Shown one piece after another: positions 1-8,590 of a DNA stretch of 64,000 bases; the stretch's first letter is position 1, and every line of letters begins with the position of its first letter. The translations under genes were made by a program, and so were the position numbers. The notes beneath the pieces are model-generated. The model did not search any database. It worked only from the letters and a program-made list of their open reading frames with translations, and was not told the DNA's origin. This DNA is from Kaistia adipata DSM 17808 (GTDB taxonomy: Bacteria > Pseudomonadota > Alphaproteobacteria > Rhizobiales > Kaistiaceae), in assembly GCF_000423225.1 (NCBI RefSeq), contig NZ_KE383991.1:568217-632216 (forward strand), written 5' to 3'.

Positions 1-3000
1 GGTGTTGATGGACGTGGAAACCTCCTCCACCAGCCAGTTCAGGCAATAGGATTCGACGTCGGCCTCGATCTCCGAACTCGTCGCTGACTGGACAAGAACC
101 AGCGGTCCGTCGAGCGCGGCGATCGCCTGGTTGACCGTGCGTACGCGCTCCGCGCTTCCCTCGACGAGGGCCGCGCAGAAGGGGCCGTCCTTGTTCCAGT
201 CCACCGTCCATGACACACGCCCCGCCACACTCGACGGGAGGTCGCCAAGCAACGACTGCAGTCCGGACGCCGCGTCGACGAAGATCCGGTTGCCCGTGGC
301 AAGGCCCGCCGCGACCTGGCGATAGAGGCCCGTCTCGGTGAGCGGGGCGAGCAGGACGGCGCCGCGCGGATGCAGCGCATAGAGGTTGCGCTCGCCGACC
401 GGGCCGACGAGTTCCCGTTCCATTCCGACGGCGGAACGGCTGCCGAGTTCCCGTGCGGCGACGGCATCCCTTGCCCTGCCCTTGTCCGCCAGCCATGCAG
501 CGAAATCTACAAGCGCCGGATCGGTGTGGCCCGGGCTCTGCCGCGGCGGTGCCGGGGCCTTCTGCACGAGGCGGCCGATATAGAGCGGTCCGCCCGCCTT
601 CGGACCCGTTCCGGAAAGACCTCGGCCGCCGAAGGGCTGGACGCCGACGACCGCGCCGATGATGTTGCGGTTCACATAGAGATTGCCGGCCTGGATCCGC
701 CCAGTGACATGGGCGATGGTCTCGTCGAGACGGGTGTGAAGGCCGAAGGTCAGGCCATATCCCGAACCATTGATGTCGTCGATCAGCCGATCCAGGTCCT
801 CGCGGCGATAGCGGATGACGTGCAGCACCGGCCCGAAGATCTCCTTCTCGAGATCGGAGAGCCGGTTGATCTCGATGATGGTGGGCGCAACGAAGGTGCC
901 GAGGCCAGCCGTCGGCGGCAACGGCAATTGCTCGACCTTGCAACCACGCGCCTTCATCTTCTCGATATGAGCGTCGATCTCGGCCTTCGCGCCTTCCGTG
1001 ATCACCGGGCCGACATCGACGCTCAGGTGGTCGGTGCGCCCGATCGCGAGCTCCCGCAGCGCCCCCTTCAGCATGGTCAGGACGCGATCGGCCACATCCT
1101 GCTGCAGGCAAAGCACGCGAAGCGCCGAGCAGCGCTGGCCGGCGCTGTCGAAGGCGGATGCGATCACGTCGCCGACGACCTGCTCGGCAAGCGCGGAGGA
1201 GTCAACGATCATGCCGTTCTGGCCGCCGGTCTCGGCGATCAGTGGAATGGGCTTGCCCGACCTTGAAAGCCGGTTGGCGAGCTGAGCCTGGATCAGGCGG
1301 GCGACGCCCGTCGATCCCGTGAACATGACGCCGGCCGTCTCTTCGGCGTCAATGAGCGCGGCGCCCAGCTGCCCGCCGCCGGGCACGAACTGGAGCGCGG
1401 CGCGCGGTACACCGGCCTCGTGCAGGATCTTCACGCTCTCGAACGCGATGATCGGCGTGACGCCCGCGGGCTTTGCCATGACCGCGTTGCCGGCGACCAG
1501 CGCGGCGGCCACCTGGCCGGTAAAGATCGCGAGCGGGAAGTTCCAGGGGCTGATGCAGACGATCGGGCCAAGCGGCGCGTGCGTGGCGTCGAGTGTGCGG
1601 CGCGCCTGTTCGGCGTAGTAGCGCAGGAAGTCGACGGCCTCGCGCACCTCGCCGATCGCGTTGGCGGCAGACTTGCCCGCCTCGCGCATGATGACGCCCA
1701 TCAGCGGCTCGATGCGCGCCTGCATGATCTCGGCGGCCCGATCCAGGCAGGCCGCCCGGTCGGCCGGCGCGACCGCGGCCCATTCGCGCGCGCCGATTTC
1801 GGCGAGCCGCGCGATCCTGGGGGCGGCGTCCGGTTCCAGTTCCGTGACCCGGCCGACGACGTCGCCGTAATCGGCGGGATTGAGGATCGGCCGGGTCTTG
1901 CCCCCCGCCTCGCCATCGGCGAGGAGCGGGGTGGCATGCCAGGCTTCCGTCACCGTCGCGCGCAGGCTGTCCGCCAGCCGCGCCAGTTCCGTCTCGTTGG
2001 AAAGATCGATGCCGGAGGAGTTCCGACGCTCCGCGCCATAAAGGTCGCGCGGCAACGCGATCAGGTCGTGCGGCTTTCCGACCGGAGCGACCGCTTCGAC
2101 GGCATCGACCGGATCGGTGGTGAGTTCGTCGACGGAGACGTTCGGATCGGAGATGCGGTTCACGAACGAGGAGTTGGCACCGTTCTCCAGCAGACGGCGA
2201 ACCAGATAGGCGAGCAGCGTCTCGTGCGTGCCGACCGGCGCGTAGATCCGGCACGGCCGGTCGAGGTTCTGCTTGCCGACGACTTCGTCATAGAGGGGCT
2301 CGCCCATGCCGTGGAGGCACTGGAACTCATACTTGCCAACCTCGAACTCGGGACCGGCGAGATGGTAGATCGTGGCCAGCGTCTGGGCGTTGTGCGTGGC
2401 GAATTGCGGGAAGATCGCGTCCGTCGCGGCCAGAAGCTTCCTGGCGCAGGCGACATAGGAAACGTCGGTGTGAACCTTCCGGGTGTAGACGGGAAAATCC
2501 GGGAGACCGTCGAGTTGGGCGCGCTTGATCTCCGCGTCCCAGTAGGCGCCCTTGACGAGGCGCACCATCATGCGGCGTCCGGAGCGGCGCGCCAGGTCGA
2601 TGATGAAGTCGAGGACGAACGGGCAGCGCCTGCCATAGGCCTGGACGACGAAGCCGAGGCCGTTCCAGCCCGCGAGCCCGGCGTCGAAGCTCAGCGCCTC
2701 CAGCAGGTCGAGCGAGAGCTCGAGGCGGTCCGCTTCCTCCGCGTCGATGTTCAGGCCGATGTCATAGCGGCGAGCGAGCAGCGCGAGCGCGCGAACGCGC
2801 GGCAGAAGTTCGTCCATGACGCGCGTCGACTGCGCGCGGACGTAGCGCGGATGCAGCGCGGAAAGCTTGATCGAGATGCCGGGGCCCTCATAGACGCCGC
2901 GGCCGTCCGACGCCTTGCCGATCGCATGGATGGCGTTCTCATAATCGCGATAGTAGCGCTCGGCGTCCGCGGCCGTCGTGGCGGCCTCGCCGAGCATGTC

Positions 3001-3660
3001 GTAGGAGTAGCGGAAGCCGCGGGTTTCGAGCGAACGCGCCCGCTTCAGCGCCTCGTCGATCGTCTCGCCGGTCACGAACTGCTCGCCCATCATGCGCATC
3101 GCCATGTCGACGCCACGGCGGATCACGGGCTCGCCGCATCGGGCGATCAGCCGCGTCAGCGCCGCCGAAAGGCCGCGGTCGTTGACACTGGCAGTGAGCT
3201 TGCCGGTGACGACAAGGCCCCAGGTCGCCGCATTCACGAACAACGACCGGCCGCCGCCGACATGGGACTTCCAGTCGCCCTCGGCGATCTTGTCGCGGAT
3301 CAGGGCGTCGCGCGTTGCCGTGTCCGGAATGCGCAGCAGCGCTTCGGCCAGACACATGAGGGCGACACCCTCCTGGCTCGACAGCGAGTATTCCTGGACA
3401 AGCCCTTCGACACCCGTTCCCCTGTGCTTGGCGCGAAGCGCCTCGATCAGCTTGCTGGCGGTGGCGCGGACGGTCGCCTTCTGCGCGGCGGGAAGCCGCG
3501 CGGCGTCGAGGAGCGGCGGCAGGCATTCGGTTTCGGGCCGCCGATAGGCCGCCGTCACCGCCTTGCGCAGTTCGGATTGCTCGCGGATCGGGGGGGCAAA
3601 CTGCGAGAAGGGAGCAGAGGCGTCTGCAACGTGATCGGTTTCGGCGACGATTTTGAGCAT
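1..3660 (-). CDS. putA: Bifunctional proline dehydrogenase / L-glutamate gamma-semialdehyde dehydrogenase PutA (3' end cut by window edge)
   Basis: Oxidises L-proline to P5C with FAD (electrons to quinone), then glutamate semialdehyde to L-glutamate with NAD+. The frame runs from ATG at 3660 without a stop to base 1 (1,220 codons). The residues at the edge, LNWLVEEVSTSINT, match the extreme C-terminus of the family, so only about a dozen codons are missing. Seen: the PRODH barrel motif RLVKGAYWD at residues 367-375, the P5C dehydrogenase nucleophile Cys844 in GQRCSALRV, and LSGTGPKAGG near 1015. A C-terminal tail of about 190 residues follows, as in type B PutA. The N-terminus shows no ribbon-helix-helix domain, so this PutA should not repress its own gene; the Lrp-type gene at 5546 is the likely regulator. 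Lies downstream of gdh on the same strand. Confidence 0.96.
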   Translation of the reverse strand, partial: MLKIVAETDHVADASAPFSQFAPPIREQSELRKAVTAAYRRPETECLPPLLDAARLPAAQKATVRATASKLIEALRAKHRGTGVEGLVQEYSLSSQEGVALMCLAEALLRIPDTATRDALIRDKIAEGDWKSHVGGGRSLFVNAATWGLVVTGKLTASVNDRGLSAALTRLIARCGEPVIRRGVDMAMRMMGEQFVTGETIDEALKRARSLETRGFRYSYDMLGEAATTAADAERYYRDYENAIHAIGKASDGRGVYEGPGISIKLSALHPRYVRAQSTRVMDELLPRVRALALLARRYDIGLNIDAEEADRLELSLDLLEALSFDAGLAGWNGLGFVVQAYGRRCPFVLDFIIDLARRSGRRMMVRLVKGAYWDAEIKRAQLDGLPDFPVYTRKVHTDVSYVACARKLLAATDAIFPQFATHNAQTLATIYHLAGPEFEVGKYEFQCLHGMGEPLYDEVVGKQNLDRPCRIYAPVGTHETLLAYLVRRLLENGANSSFVNRISDPNVSVDELTTDPVDAVEAVAPVGKPHDLIALPRDLYGAERRNSSGIDLSNETELARLADSLRATVTEAWHATPLLADGEAGGKTRPILNPADYGDVVGRVTELEPDAAPRIARLAEIGAREWAAVAPADRAACLDRAAEIMQARIEPLMGVIMREAGKSAANAIGEVREAVDFLRYYAEQARRTLDATHAPLGPIVCISPWNFPLAIFTGQVAAALVAGNAVMAKPAGVTPIIAFESVKILHEAGVPRAALQFVPGGGQLGAALIDAEETAGVMFTGSTGVARLIQAQLANRLSRSGKPIPLIAETGGQNGMIVDSSALAEQVVGDVIASAFDSAGQRCSALRVLCLQQDVADRVLTMLKGALRELAIGRTDHLSVDVGPVITEGAKAEIDAHIEKMKARGCKVEQLPLPPTAGLGTFVAPTIIEINRLSDLEKEIFGPVLHVIRYRREDLDRLIDDINGSGYGLTFGLHTRLDETIAHVTGRIQAGNLYVNRNIIGAVVGVQPFGGRGLSGTGPKAGGPLYIGRLVQKAPAPPRQSPGHTDPALVDFAAWLADKGRARDAVAARELGSRSAVGMERELVGPVGERNLYALHPRGAVLLAPLTETGLYRQVAAGLATGNRIFVDAASGLQSLLGDLPSSVAGRVSWTVDWNKDGPFCAALVEGSAERVRTVNQAIAALDGPLVLVQSATSSEIEADVESYCLNWLVEEVSTSINT

Positions 3661-3982
3661 TTTGGTTCCAGGAGGAGCGCTTGCGCGCGAAGTGGGGAGC
3701 GGCACGCGCGCAGAAGACGCGATAGGCCCAACGAAATGGAGAGTGGCCTGGCGAACTCGGCGGTCCGGCAGGGTTTCGGCAGGGGTTCGGGCCGGAGCAG
3801 ATCGACCGGAAAGGCATCCCTCGGGGGGCCCGATCCTTCCCGGCGGGCACGGCGATCGCCGCCCCCGCTGTCTCGCCTCGGATCAGGCGGTATCTTGCGC
3901 CGGATCGAGCGGCCAGCGGTCCCGCCTGGCTGTCGCGTCTTTCATGACGAACCGAGCCTGTTTGCTTGTGCCTGGCCCATGA
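3661..3982. other. Intergenic stretch between gdh and putA (322 bp)
   Basis: No convincing gene. ORFs that cross it in other frames are shadows of putA and lack any recognisable motif. It is long enough to hold a promoter and operator for putA, which has a weak purine-rich RBS (GGAA a few bases before its ATG). I see no clear terminator after gdh, so read-through into putA is possible. Confidence 0.4.
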
Positions 3983-5425
3983 TCAGATCCCGATTGCCTT
4001 ATAGGCATCACCGATTTCCTTCAGGGCGACATAGTAGGCGGCCGTGCGGAAATCCTGGATCTCCGGCATATCGCGCAGGACGGACGTCATGCGCTCGTAG
4101 CCCCCTCGCATGACATCGTCGAGGCCGGAGCGAACGAGATCGATCTCGCTCCCTCCTTCGAGAAACTCATCCCGCATGTCCTCGGGAAAGGCCTTGCCGG
4201 TCATCGATTCCAACGCGCTGGTGATCTGTGCGTTGCGGCGTTCGCGGCGGCGACGCTCCATGAGGCCGAACGGGATGTGCGTCAGATTCTTGACCCACTC
4301 GAAATAGCTGACGATGACGCCTCCGGCATTGACGAAGAGATCCGGCAGAATGACGACACCTTTTTCGAGGAGCGTCGCCTCGGCCGCGAAACTCACGGGT
4401 CCGTTGGCGGCCTCCGCGATCAGCCTTGCGCGAATTCGATCGGCATTGTGCGACGTGATTGCGTTTTCCATCGCCGCCGGGATGAGAATGTCGCAATCGA
4501 CCTCCAGACCTCGATCCTTGTCGGGGGAGCTGATTGCGCCCTCGAATCCAAGGATGCTTCCGGTACGAAGGCGATGCTGCCGCACCGCCTCGACGTCGAG
4601 CCCGGCGGCATCGAAGATGTACCCGTCGCGCTCGACGATGCAGACGATTTTGGCGCCGTCTTCCTCGCTCAGGAACTTGGCAGCGTGGAAACCGACATTG
4701 CCGAAGCCCTGAACGGCGACAGTCATGCCGGACAGGTCGCGCCGGCCCTGAATGCCCTGGTGCGCGCGGTCGCGAAGATAGCAATGGATCGCATACTGGA
4801 CGCCCCGCCCCGTAGCTTCGGTGCGACCGGCAATTCCGCCGCGTGACAAGGGCTTGCCGGTGACGCAGGCATTCGCGTTGACGATATCGGCAGGGCCGGT
4901 GCGCTTGTACTCGTCGGCCATCCAGGCCATCTCGCGCTCGCCCGTCCCCATGTCGGGAGCGGGAACGTTGCGGCCGGGCGAGATCAGGTTGCGCTTTGCC
5001 AACTCCTGCGTGAAACGGCGGGTGATGCGCTCAAGCTCATGGACCTCCCATTGCTTGGGATCGATGCGGAGAGCGCCTTTTGAGCCGCCGAACGGCACGT
5101 CGACCAACGCGCATTTAAGGCTCATGAGCGCGGCGAGCGCCTCGACCTCATTCGCGTTCGCCGCCGCGTCATAGCGAATGCCACCCTTGGCGGGCTCGAC
5201 ATGCTCGCTGTGAACCGACCGCCAGCCCGTAAAGCTGTACATGCGCCCGCGCAGTCGAACCCCAAACCGAACCGTATAGGTGGAGTTGCAGGCGCGGATC
5301 CGCTCGGCGAGGCCCTCGGGAAGGTCGAGATGCGCAAGGGCCCGGTCGATATAGCTCTCGACACTGTCGAGGAAGGTTCCTTCTTGCGAAGCGGATGCGT
5401 TCTCTTGTTCCAGCGCGATATCCAT
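3983..5425 (-). CDS. Glu/Leu/Phe/Val-family dehydrogenase, probable glutamate dehydrogenase
   Basis: Catalyses reversible oxidative deamination of an amino acid, most likely glutamate to 2-oxoglutarate. 480 residues. The dehydrogenase signature is clear: GGIRYD at 81-86, the catalytic lysine in VPFGGSKG (Lys116), the catalytic aspartate in PAPDMGTGE (Asp158), and an NAD(P)-binding Rossmann motif VQGFGNVG around 238-245. Start is ATG at 5425. It precedes putA on the same strand, so the pair would take proline through glutamate to 2-oxoglutarate. The regulator gene at 5546 is divergent and shares the 120-bp promoter region. Specificity for glutamate rather than leucine or valine is inferred from the putA context. 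Confidence 0.92.
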   Translation of the reverse strand: MDIALEQENASASQEGTFLDSVESYIDRALAHLDLPEGLAERIRACNSTYTVRFGVRLRGRMYSFTGWRSVHSEHVEPAKGGIRYDAAANANEVEALAALMSLKCALVDVPFGGSKGALRIDPKQWEVHELERITRRFTQELAKRNLISPGRNVPAPDMGTGEREMAWMADEYKRTGPADIVNANACVTGKPLSRGGIAGRTEATGRGVQYAIHCYLRDRAHQGIQGRRDLSGMTVAVQGFGNVGFHAAKFLSEEDGAKIVCIVERDGYIFDAAGLDVEAVRQHRLRTGSILGFEGAISSPDKDRGLEVDCDILIPAAMENAITSHNADRIRARLIAEAANGPVSFAAEATLLEKGVVILPDLFVNAGGVIVSYFEWVKNLTHIPFGLMERRRRERRNAQITSALESMTGKAFPEDMRDEFLEGGSEIDLVRSGLDDVMRGGYERMTSVLRDMPEIQDFRTAAYYVALKEIGDAYKAIGI

Positions 5426-5491
5426 ACGCCACTTCCTCCAGCCGACAGGCAGAGAAAGCTAACACGACAGATCCAAGCCCTTCCCACTTTG

Positions 5492-5535
5492 TTTCGGCCG
5501 AATTCCAGTGGTATGAGCTAATAGTGCGGCCGAAA
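5492..5535. promoter_or_regulatory. Perfect 9-bp inverted repeat upstream of the Lrp-family gene
   Basis: TTTCGGCCG (5492-5500) and CGGCCGAAA (5527-5535) form an exact inverted repeat with centres 35 bp apart, in the divergent gdh/lrp promoter region. The right arm ends 10 bp before the ATG at 5546 and runs into its RBS. Two half-sites on the same helical face would suit an Lrp octamer, so this is a candidate operator. An mRNA hairpin masking the RBS is the alternative. Confidence 0.45.
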
Positions 5536-5545
5536 GGGATCCATT

Positions 5546-6037
5546 ATGACTAAAGATGCCCATGTTTTTGGTGAACTTGACCAGTTCGACCAGCACATTC
5601 TCCAGGCCCTGTCGGAGGATGGCCGCATGTCGATCACCGATCTGGCGGCGCGCATCGGCCTATCCAAGACCCCCTGCCAGATCCGCTTCAGGCGCCTGAT
5701 CGCAGAGGGGTACATCGAAGGCTTCAAAGCCATCCTGAACCCGACGAAAATGCAGCTCGACCATGTCGCCTTCGTCGAGGTGAAGCTGACCGATACGCGG
5801 GAGGCCGCCCTGAAGAGCTTCAACGACGCCGTCAAGAAAGTCGCGGAGGTTGACGAATGCCACATGATCGCGGGCCGGTTCGACTACCTTCTGAAGGTGC
5901 GGACGCGCGATATCAGCAAATACCGGCGGGTCCTCGGCGACAAGATATCGACCCTCCCCTATGTTGGCAGCACGTCGACCTACCCCGCCATGGAAACCAT
6001 CAAGGAAGGCTGGAGCAGGGTCACGTCGATTGCCTGA
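5546..6037 (+). CDS. Lrp/AsnC-family transcriptional regulator, PutR-like
   Basis: 163 residues: an N-terminal winged helix-turn-helix (about 10-65, with LSKTPCQIRFRRL as recognition region) and a C-terminal RAM ligand-binding/oligomerisation domain (about 75-155). The usual Lrp layout is one ligand-sensing octamer acting on divergent genes. It stands back to back with gdh-putA. In Agrobacterium and relatives a PutR of this family activates putA in response to proline, which makes proline the likely effector here (inference). RBS is AAAGGGA about 7 bp before the ATG. Confidence 0.92.
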   Translation: MTKDAHVFGELDQFDQHILQALSEDGRMSITDLAARIGLSKTPCQIRFRRLIAEGYIEGFKAILNPTKMQLDHVAFVEVKLTDTREAALKSFNDAVKKVAEVDECHMIAGRFDYLLKVRTRDISKYRRVLGDKISTLPYVGSTSTYPAMETIKEGWSRVTSIA

Positions 6038-6075
6038 GCGCGATGATCAGCCGGCGTGCCGGATCGGAAACTGAA

Positions 6076-6095
6076 TCCCCCTTTCGGCAGGGGGA
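6076..6095. repeat. Short hairpin CCCCCT-TTCGGC-AGGGGG
   Basis: Six-bp arms at 6077-6082 and 6089-6094 with a TTCGGC loop, 40 bp after the Lrp stop codon. No T-run follows, so it is at best a weak terminator for the regulator gene. The sequence also resembles short GC palindromes dispersed in related genomes. Confidence 0.4.
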
Positions 6096-6154
6096 GGAGA
6101 AAGGCAGCGATTCAAGGCAAATGCATCCTGCCGTGCCGGCCGCGACCTGCGGCA

Positions 6155-6184
6155 CAAAAAAGGGCCGCTCTTGCGAGCGGCCCT
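6155..6184 (-). terminator. Rho-independent terminator of the XRE/binding-protein operon
   Basis: A perfect 10-bp stem AGGGCCGCTC / GAGCGGCCCT (6161-6170 and 6175-6184) with a 4-nt loop. Read on the minus strand it is followed by a run of six T. It lies 31 bp beyond the stop codon of the binding-protein gene at 6215. Confidence 0.88.
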
Positions 6185-6214
6185 CCATGCCGGATCGGCC
6201 CCGCCGGGCGCCGA

Positions 6215-7810
6215 TCAGTTCTTTTTGACCTGACGGTAGAACACGAAGTCGGAGAGGGCGCCGTTGACGTAGCCCTCGACGTTCTTGGCGCGGGCGACCT
6301 GGGTGGCGGCCTGGAACATGATGACGATCGGCGAGTTCGCCTGCACCTTCTTCTGCAGATCGATGTACATCGCGTCGCGCTTGGCCGGGTCGGCCTCGGC
6401 GAGCGCCGCCTTCGTCTCCTTGTTCATCTCGTCCGGCACGGCCCAGCTGTTGCGCCATGCGGCGCTGCCCTGGACATGGTCGTCCGAGTTGTCCGCATTG
6501 TAGGCGAAAGCCGCTGCGTTGGAGTCCGGGTCCATGAAGTCGGGAGCCCAGTACAGCAGCATCGCCTCGTGCGTGCGGGAACGATACTTGGTGATCACCT
6601 GCGAGCCGGTGCCCGGGATGATGTCGAAGGTGATCCCCGCTTCGGCGAAGCCCGCCTGCAACGACTGCGCGATATCGGTGAACGGCGTCGAGTTGATGAC
6701 GTCGAGCGTTACCTTGATCGGCGTCTTGATGCCGGCATCCGCCAGGATCTGCTTGGCCTTGGCCGGATCATAGCTATAGGGATTCTCGTCGAGCGAGCCC
6801 GGGAAACCCTTCGGCCAGAAGGCCTGGTGCGTCTCCATCTGACCCTTCAGGAAGGTGTCGGTCATGCCCTTGTAGTTGACCAGATAGCGGGCAGCTTCCC
6901 AGACGGCCGGCGGCGTCAGCGCCGCGGTCTTCTGGTTGAACGACAGGAAGTGGACGGCCGCCTGCGGATAGGTCTCGGTCGCCAGCTTGTCGTTGCCGGC
7001 GAGGCTGGCGATCTGGTCCGAGGTCAGGTTCTTGGCCATATCGACGTCGCCCGACTGCAGCAGCAGCTGCTGGGTCGCGGCTTCGGCGACATGGCGGATG
7101 ATCACGCCCTTGAGCGCGGGAGCGCCGTTGAAATAGTCGGGATTGGCCTTCAGGTTGATGAGCTCGCCCGGGCGGAACGCCTTGAGCACGAACGGGCCGG
7201 TGCCGGCCGAATTCGCCTTCAGCCAGGCATTGCCCATGTCGCCATTGGCTTCATTCGCCTGCACGGTGACGGCGTCGACGATCGAGGCAGGACGGGAAGC
7301 GAGCACGTTGAGCACGAAGGCCGACGAGAAGTCGCCCTCATACTTCACCTTCACCTTGCCGTCGTCGACCGTGACCATCTTGTCGTAGTTCTCGGGCGTC
7401 CAGCCGAGCTGCGTCAGGATGAAGGCCGGCGCCTTGTTGAGGTCGACCACGCGCTTCCAGGAATAGACCACGTCCTCGGCGCGGAGCGGATTGCCGGAAC
7501 TGAACTTGACGCCGTCGCGCAGCGTGAAGGTGATCGTCTTGTTTGCGTCGTCGGCGACCCACTCCTTGGCGAGGCCGGCAACCAGCGCCTTCGGATTGGG
7601 GGCATCGTACTGCACGAGACGGTCATAGGTCTGGGTTGCGTATTCGCCGGACGAGAACTCGTAGGCCTCGGCCGGGTCGATGCTCACGATGTCGTCGATG
7701 TTCTGCGCAACGACAAGCACGTCGGCCGGCGTCGCAGCCCAGCCCTGGATCGGCAAAATCGGCATTGCCAGCGCTGCTGCGAGCAGCGCGACCCTGAATA
7801 CTTTCGTCAT
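6215..7810 (-). CDS. Peptide/nickel-type ABC transporter substrate-binding protein (SBP family 5, DppA/OppA-like)
   Basis: Periplasmic binding protein that would deliver oligopeptides to the permease encoded divergently from 8591. 531 residues, the usual size of family 5. Residues 1-26 form a signal peptide (basic MTKVFR, a hydrophobic core, then IQGWAA as likely cleavage region). The mature protein shows the family pattern, for example ISIDPAEAYEFSSGEY-like N-lobe sequence and TLRDGVKFSSGNPL near 95. The start overlaps the stop of the XRE-cupin gene by 4 bp (ATGA), so the two are translationally coupled. A strong terminator follows. The ligand could also be an opine or another amine; a peptide is favoured by the iminopeptidase gene in the partner operon. 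Confidence 0.93.
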   Translation of the reverse strand: MTKVFRVALLAAALAMPILPIQGWAATPADVLVVAQNIDDIVSIDPAEAYEFSSGEYATQTYDRLVQYDAPNPKALVAGLAKEWVADDANKTITFTLRDGVKFSSGNPLRAEDVVYSWKRVVDLNKAPAFILTQLGWTPENYDKMVTVDDGKVKVKYEGDFSSAFVLNVLASRPASIVDAVTVQANEANGDMGNAWLKANSAGTGPFVLKAFRPGELINLKANPDYFNGAPALKGVIIRHVAEAATQQLLLQSGDVDMAKNLTSDQIASLAGNDKLATETYPQAAVHFLSFNQKTAALTPPAVWEAARYLVNYKGMTDTFLKGQMETHQAFWPKGFPGSLDENPYSYDPAKAKQILADAGIKTPIKVTLDVINSTPFTDIAQSLQAGFAEAGITFDIIPGTGSQVITKYRSRTHEAMLLYWAPDFMDPDSNAAAFAYNADNSDDHVQGSAAWRNSWAVPDEMNKETKAALAEADPAKRDAMYIDLQKKVQANSPIVIMFQAATQVARAKNVEGYVNGALSDFVFYRQVKKN

Positions 7811-8460
7811 ATTTTCTCCTCGTTGGTTCCCGTCTTCTTGGTCCTGCCCCCGGTAGCACGCAGGGGCGGATGTTCCGTGCGCGACCTGAATATCGGCATG
7901 GTGCCGGTCCAGAGCATGCGCGCGAACGTCTCGGTGTCGTTCGACCAGGAATGGAGGCGATTGCCGCGAAAATGCAGGCTGTCGCCGGCCGAAAGCACCA
8001 TTTCGTCGTCCTCGAGGCGGTGAGCAATCTGGCCTTCGAGAATGAACACAATTTCCTCACCCTCGTGGCTCACGGTCTCGGACCGGTAGCCGGGCGGAAT
8101 ATGGAGAATGAAGGACGACAGCACGTTGCCTGTGAAATCGGCCGCGATGCGCTCGTAGATGACCGACGAGCCGTCAACCGAGAAGCGGCTGCGCGCGGTC
8201 GCACGCGTCAGCCCGTCCTCCATCGACGTCGTCGCGATGAAATAGTCGATCGGCACGTCGAGCCCGCGCGCAATATGGGCGAGCGTACCGAGCGACGGGG
8301 TGGCCTGATCGCGTTCAACCTGGCTCAGATAGCCGACGGAAATGCCTGCGGCATTGCACAATTCCTGCAATGTCATTGACAGCTGCCGGCGGCGGCCACG
8401 GATCAGCGCCCCCACCTTCGGCTGGCCCGCCTTCGCTTTCCTGCTGGTCTCCGAGGACAC
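7807..8460 (-). CDS. XRE-family transcriptional regulator with C-terminal cupin domain
   Basis: 217 residues beginning at a GTG (8460). The N-terminal helix-turn-helix spans about 14-70 (GALIRGRRRQLSMTLQEL, then SVGYLSQVERD). A small cupin barrel spans about 125-200 (GEEIVFILEGQ, then LSAGDSLHFRGNRLHSW). The cupin is expected to bind the inducer, as in PuuR-type repressors. The gene is cotranscribed with the binding protein downstream and divergent from the permease operon. A palindrome-rich AT tract starts 14 bp upstream and probably holds its operator, which would coordinate both halves of the transporter. Confidence 0.93.
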   Translation of the reverse strand: MSSETSRKAKAGQPKVGALIRGRRRQLSMTLQELCNAAGISVGYLSQVERDQATPSLGTLAHIARGLDVPIDYFIATTSMEDGLTRATARSRFSVDGSSVIYERIAADFTGNVLSSFILHIPPGYRSETVSHEGEEIVFILEGQIAHRLEDDEMVLSAGDSLHFRGNRLHSWSNDTETFARMLWTGTMPIFRSRTEHPPLRATGGRTKKTGTNEEKI

Positions 8461-8474
8461 GCTCGCTTCGCTCC

Positions 8475-8500
8475 ATCAAATTTTTTTTGATTTAATCAAA
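8475..8500. promoter_or_regulatory. AT-rich palindromic operator candidate between the XRE gene and the permease operon
   Basis: Three half-sites follow each other: ATCAAA (8475-8480), TTTGAT (8486-8491) and AATCAAA (8494-8500). The last two form the near-perfect palindrome TTTGATTTAATCAAA with 7-bp arms around one base. It is an AT island in very GC-rich surroundings, in a divergent promoter region next to an HTH regulator gene, which is the usual position of an XRE operator. Confidence 0.6.
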
Positions 8501-8590
8501 GTTATTTGTATGGTCCAAGCGGAATGTTTCTCGACTAACGACATCCGTGCCGCACTCGCGCCACGGCCATTGGAGCAGGACCCACACCAC

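Noticed and set aside
1420-4113. Plus-strand open frame of 897 codons across putA
   Set aside because: It is the GC-driven shadow of putA and gdh; its translation is rich in Arg, Asp and Gly and has no family motif, while the minus frame shows both PutA catalytic domains.
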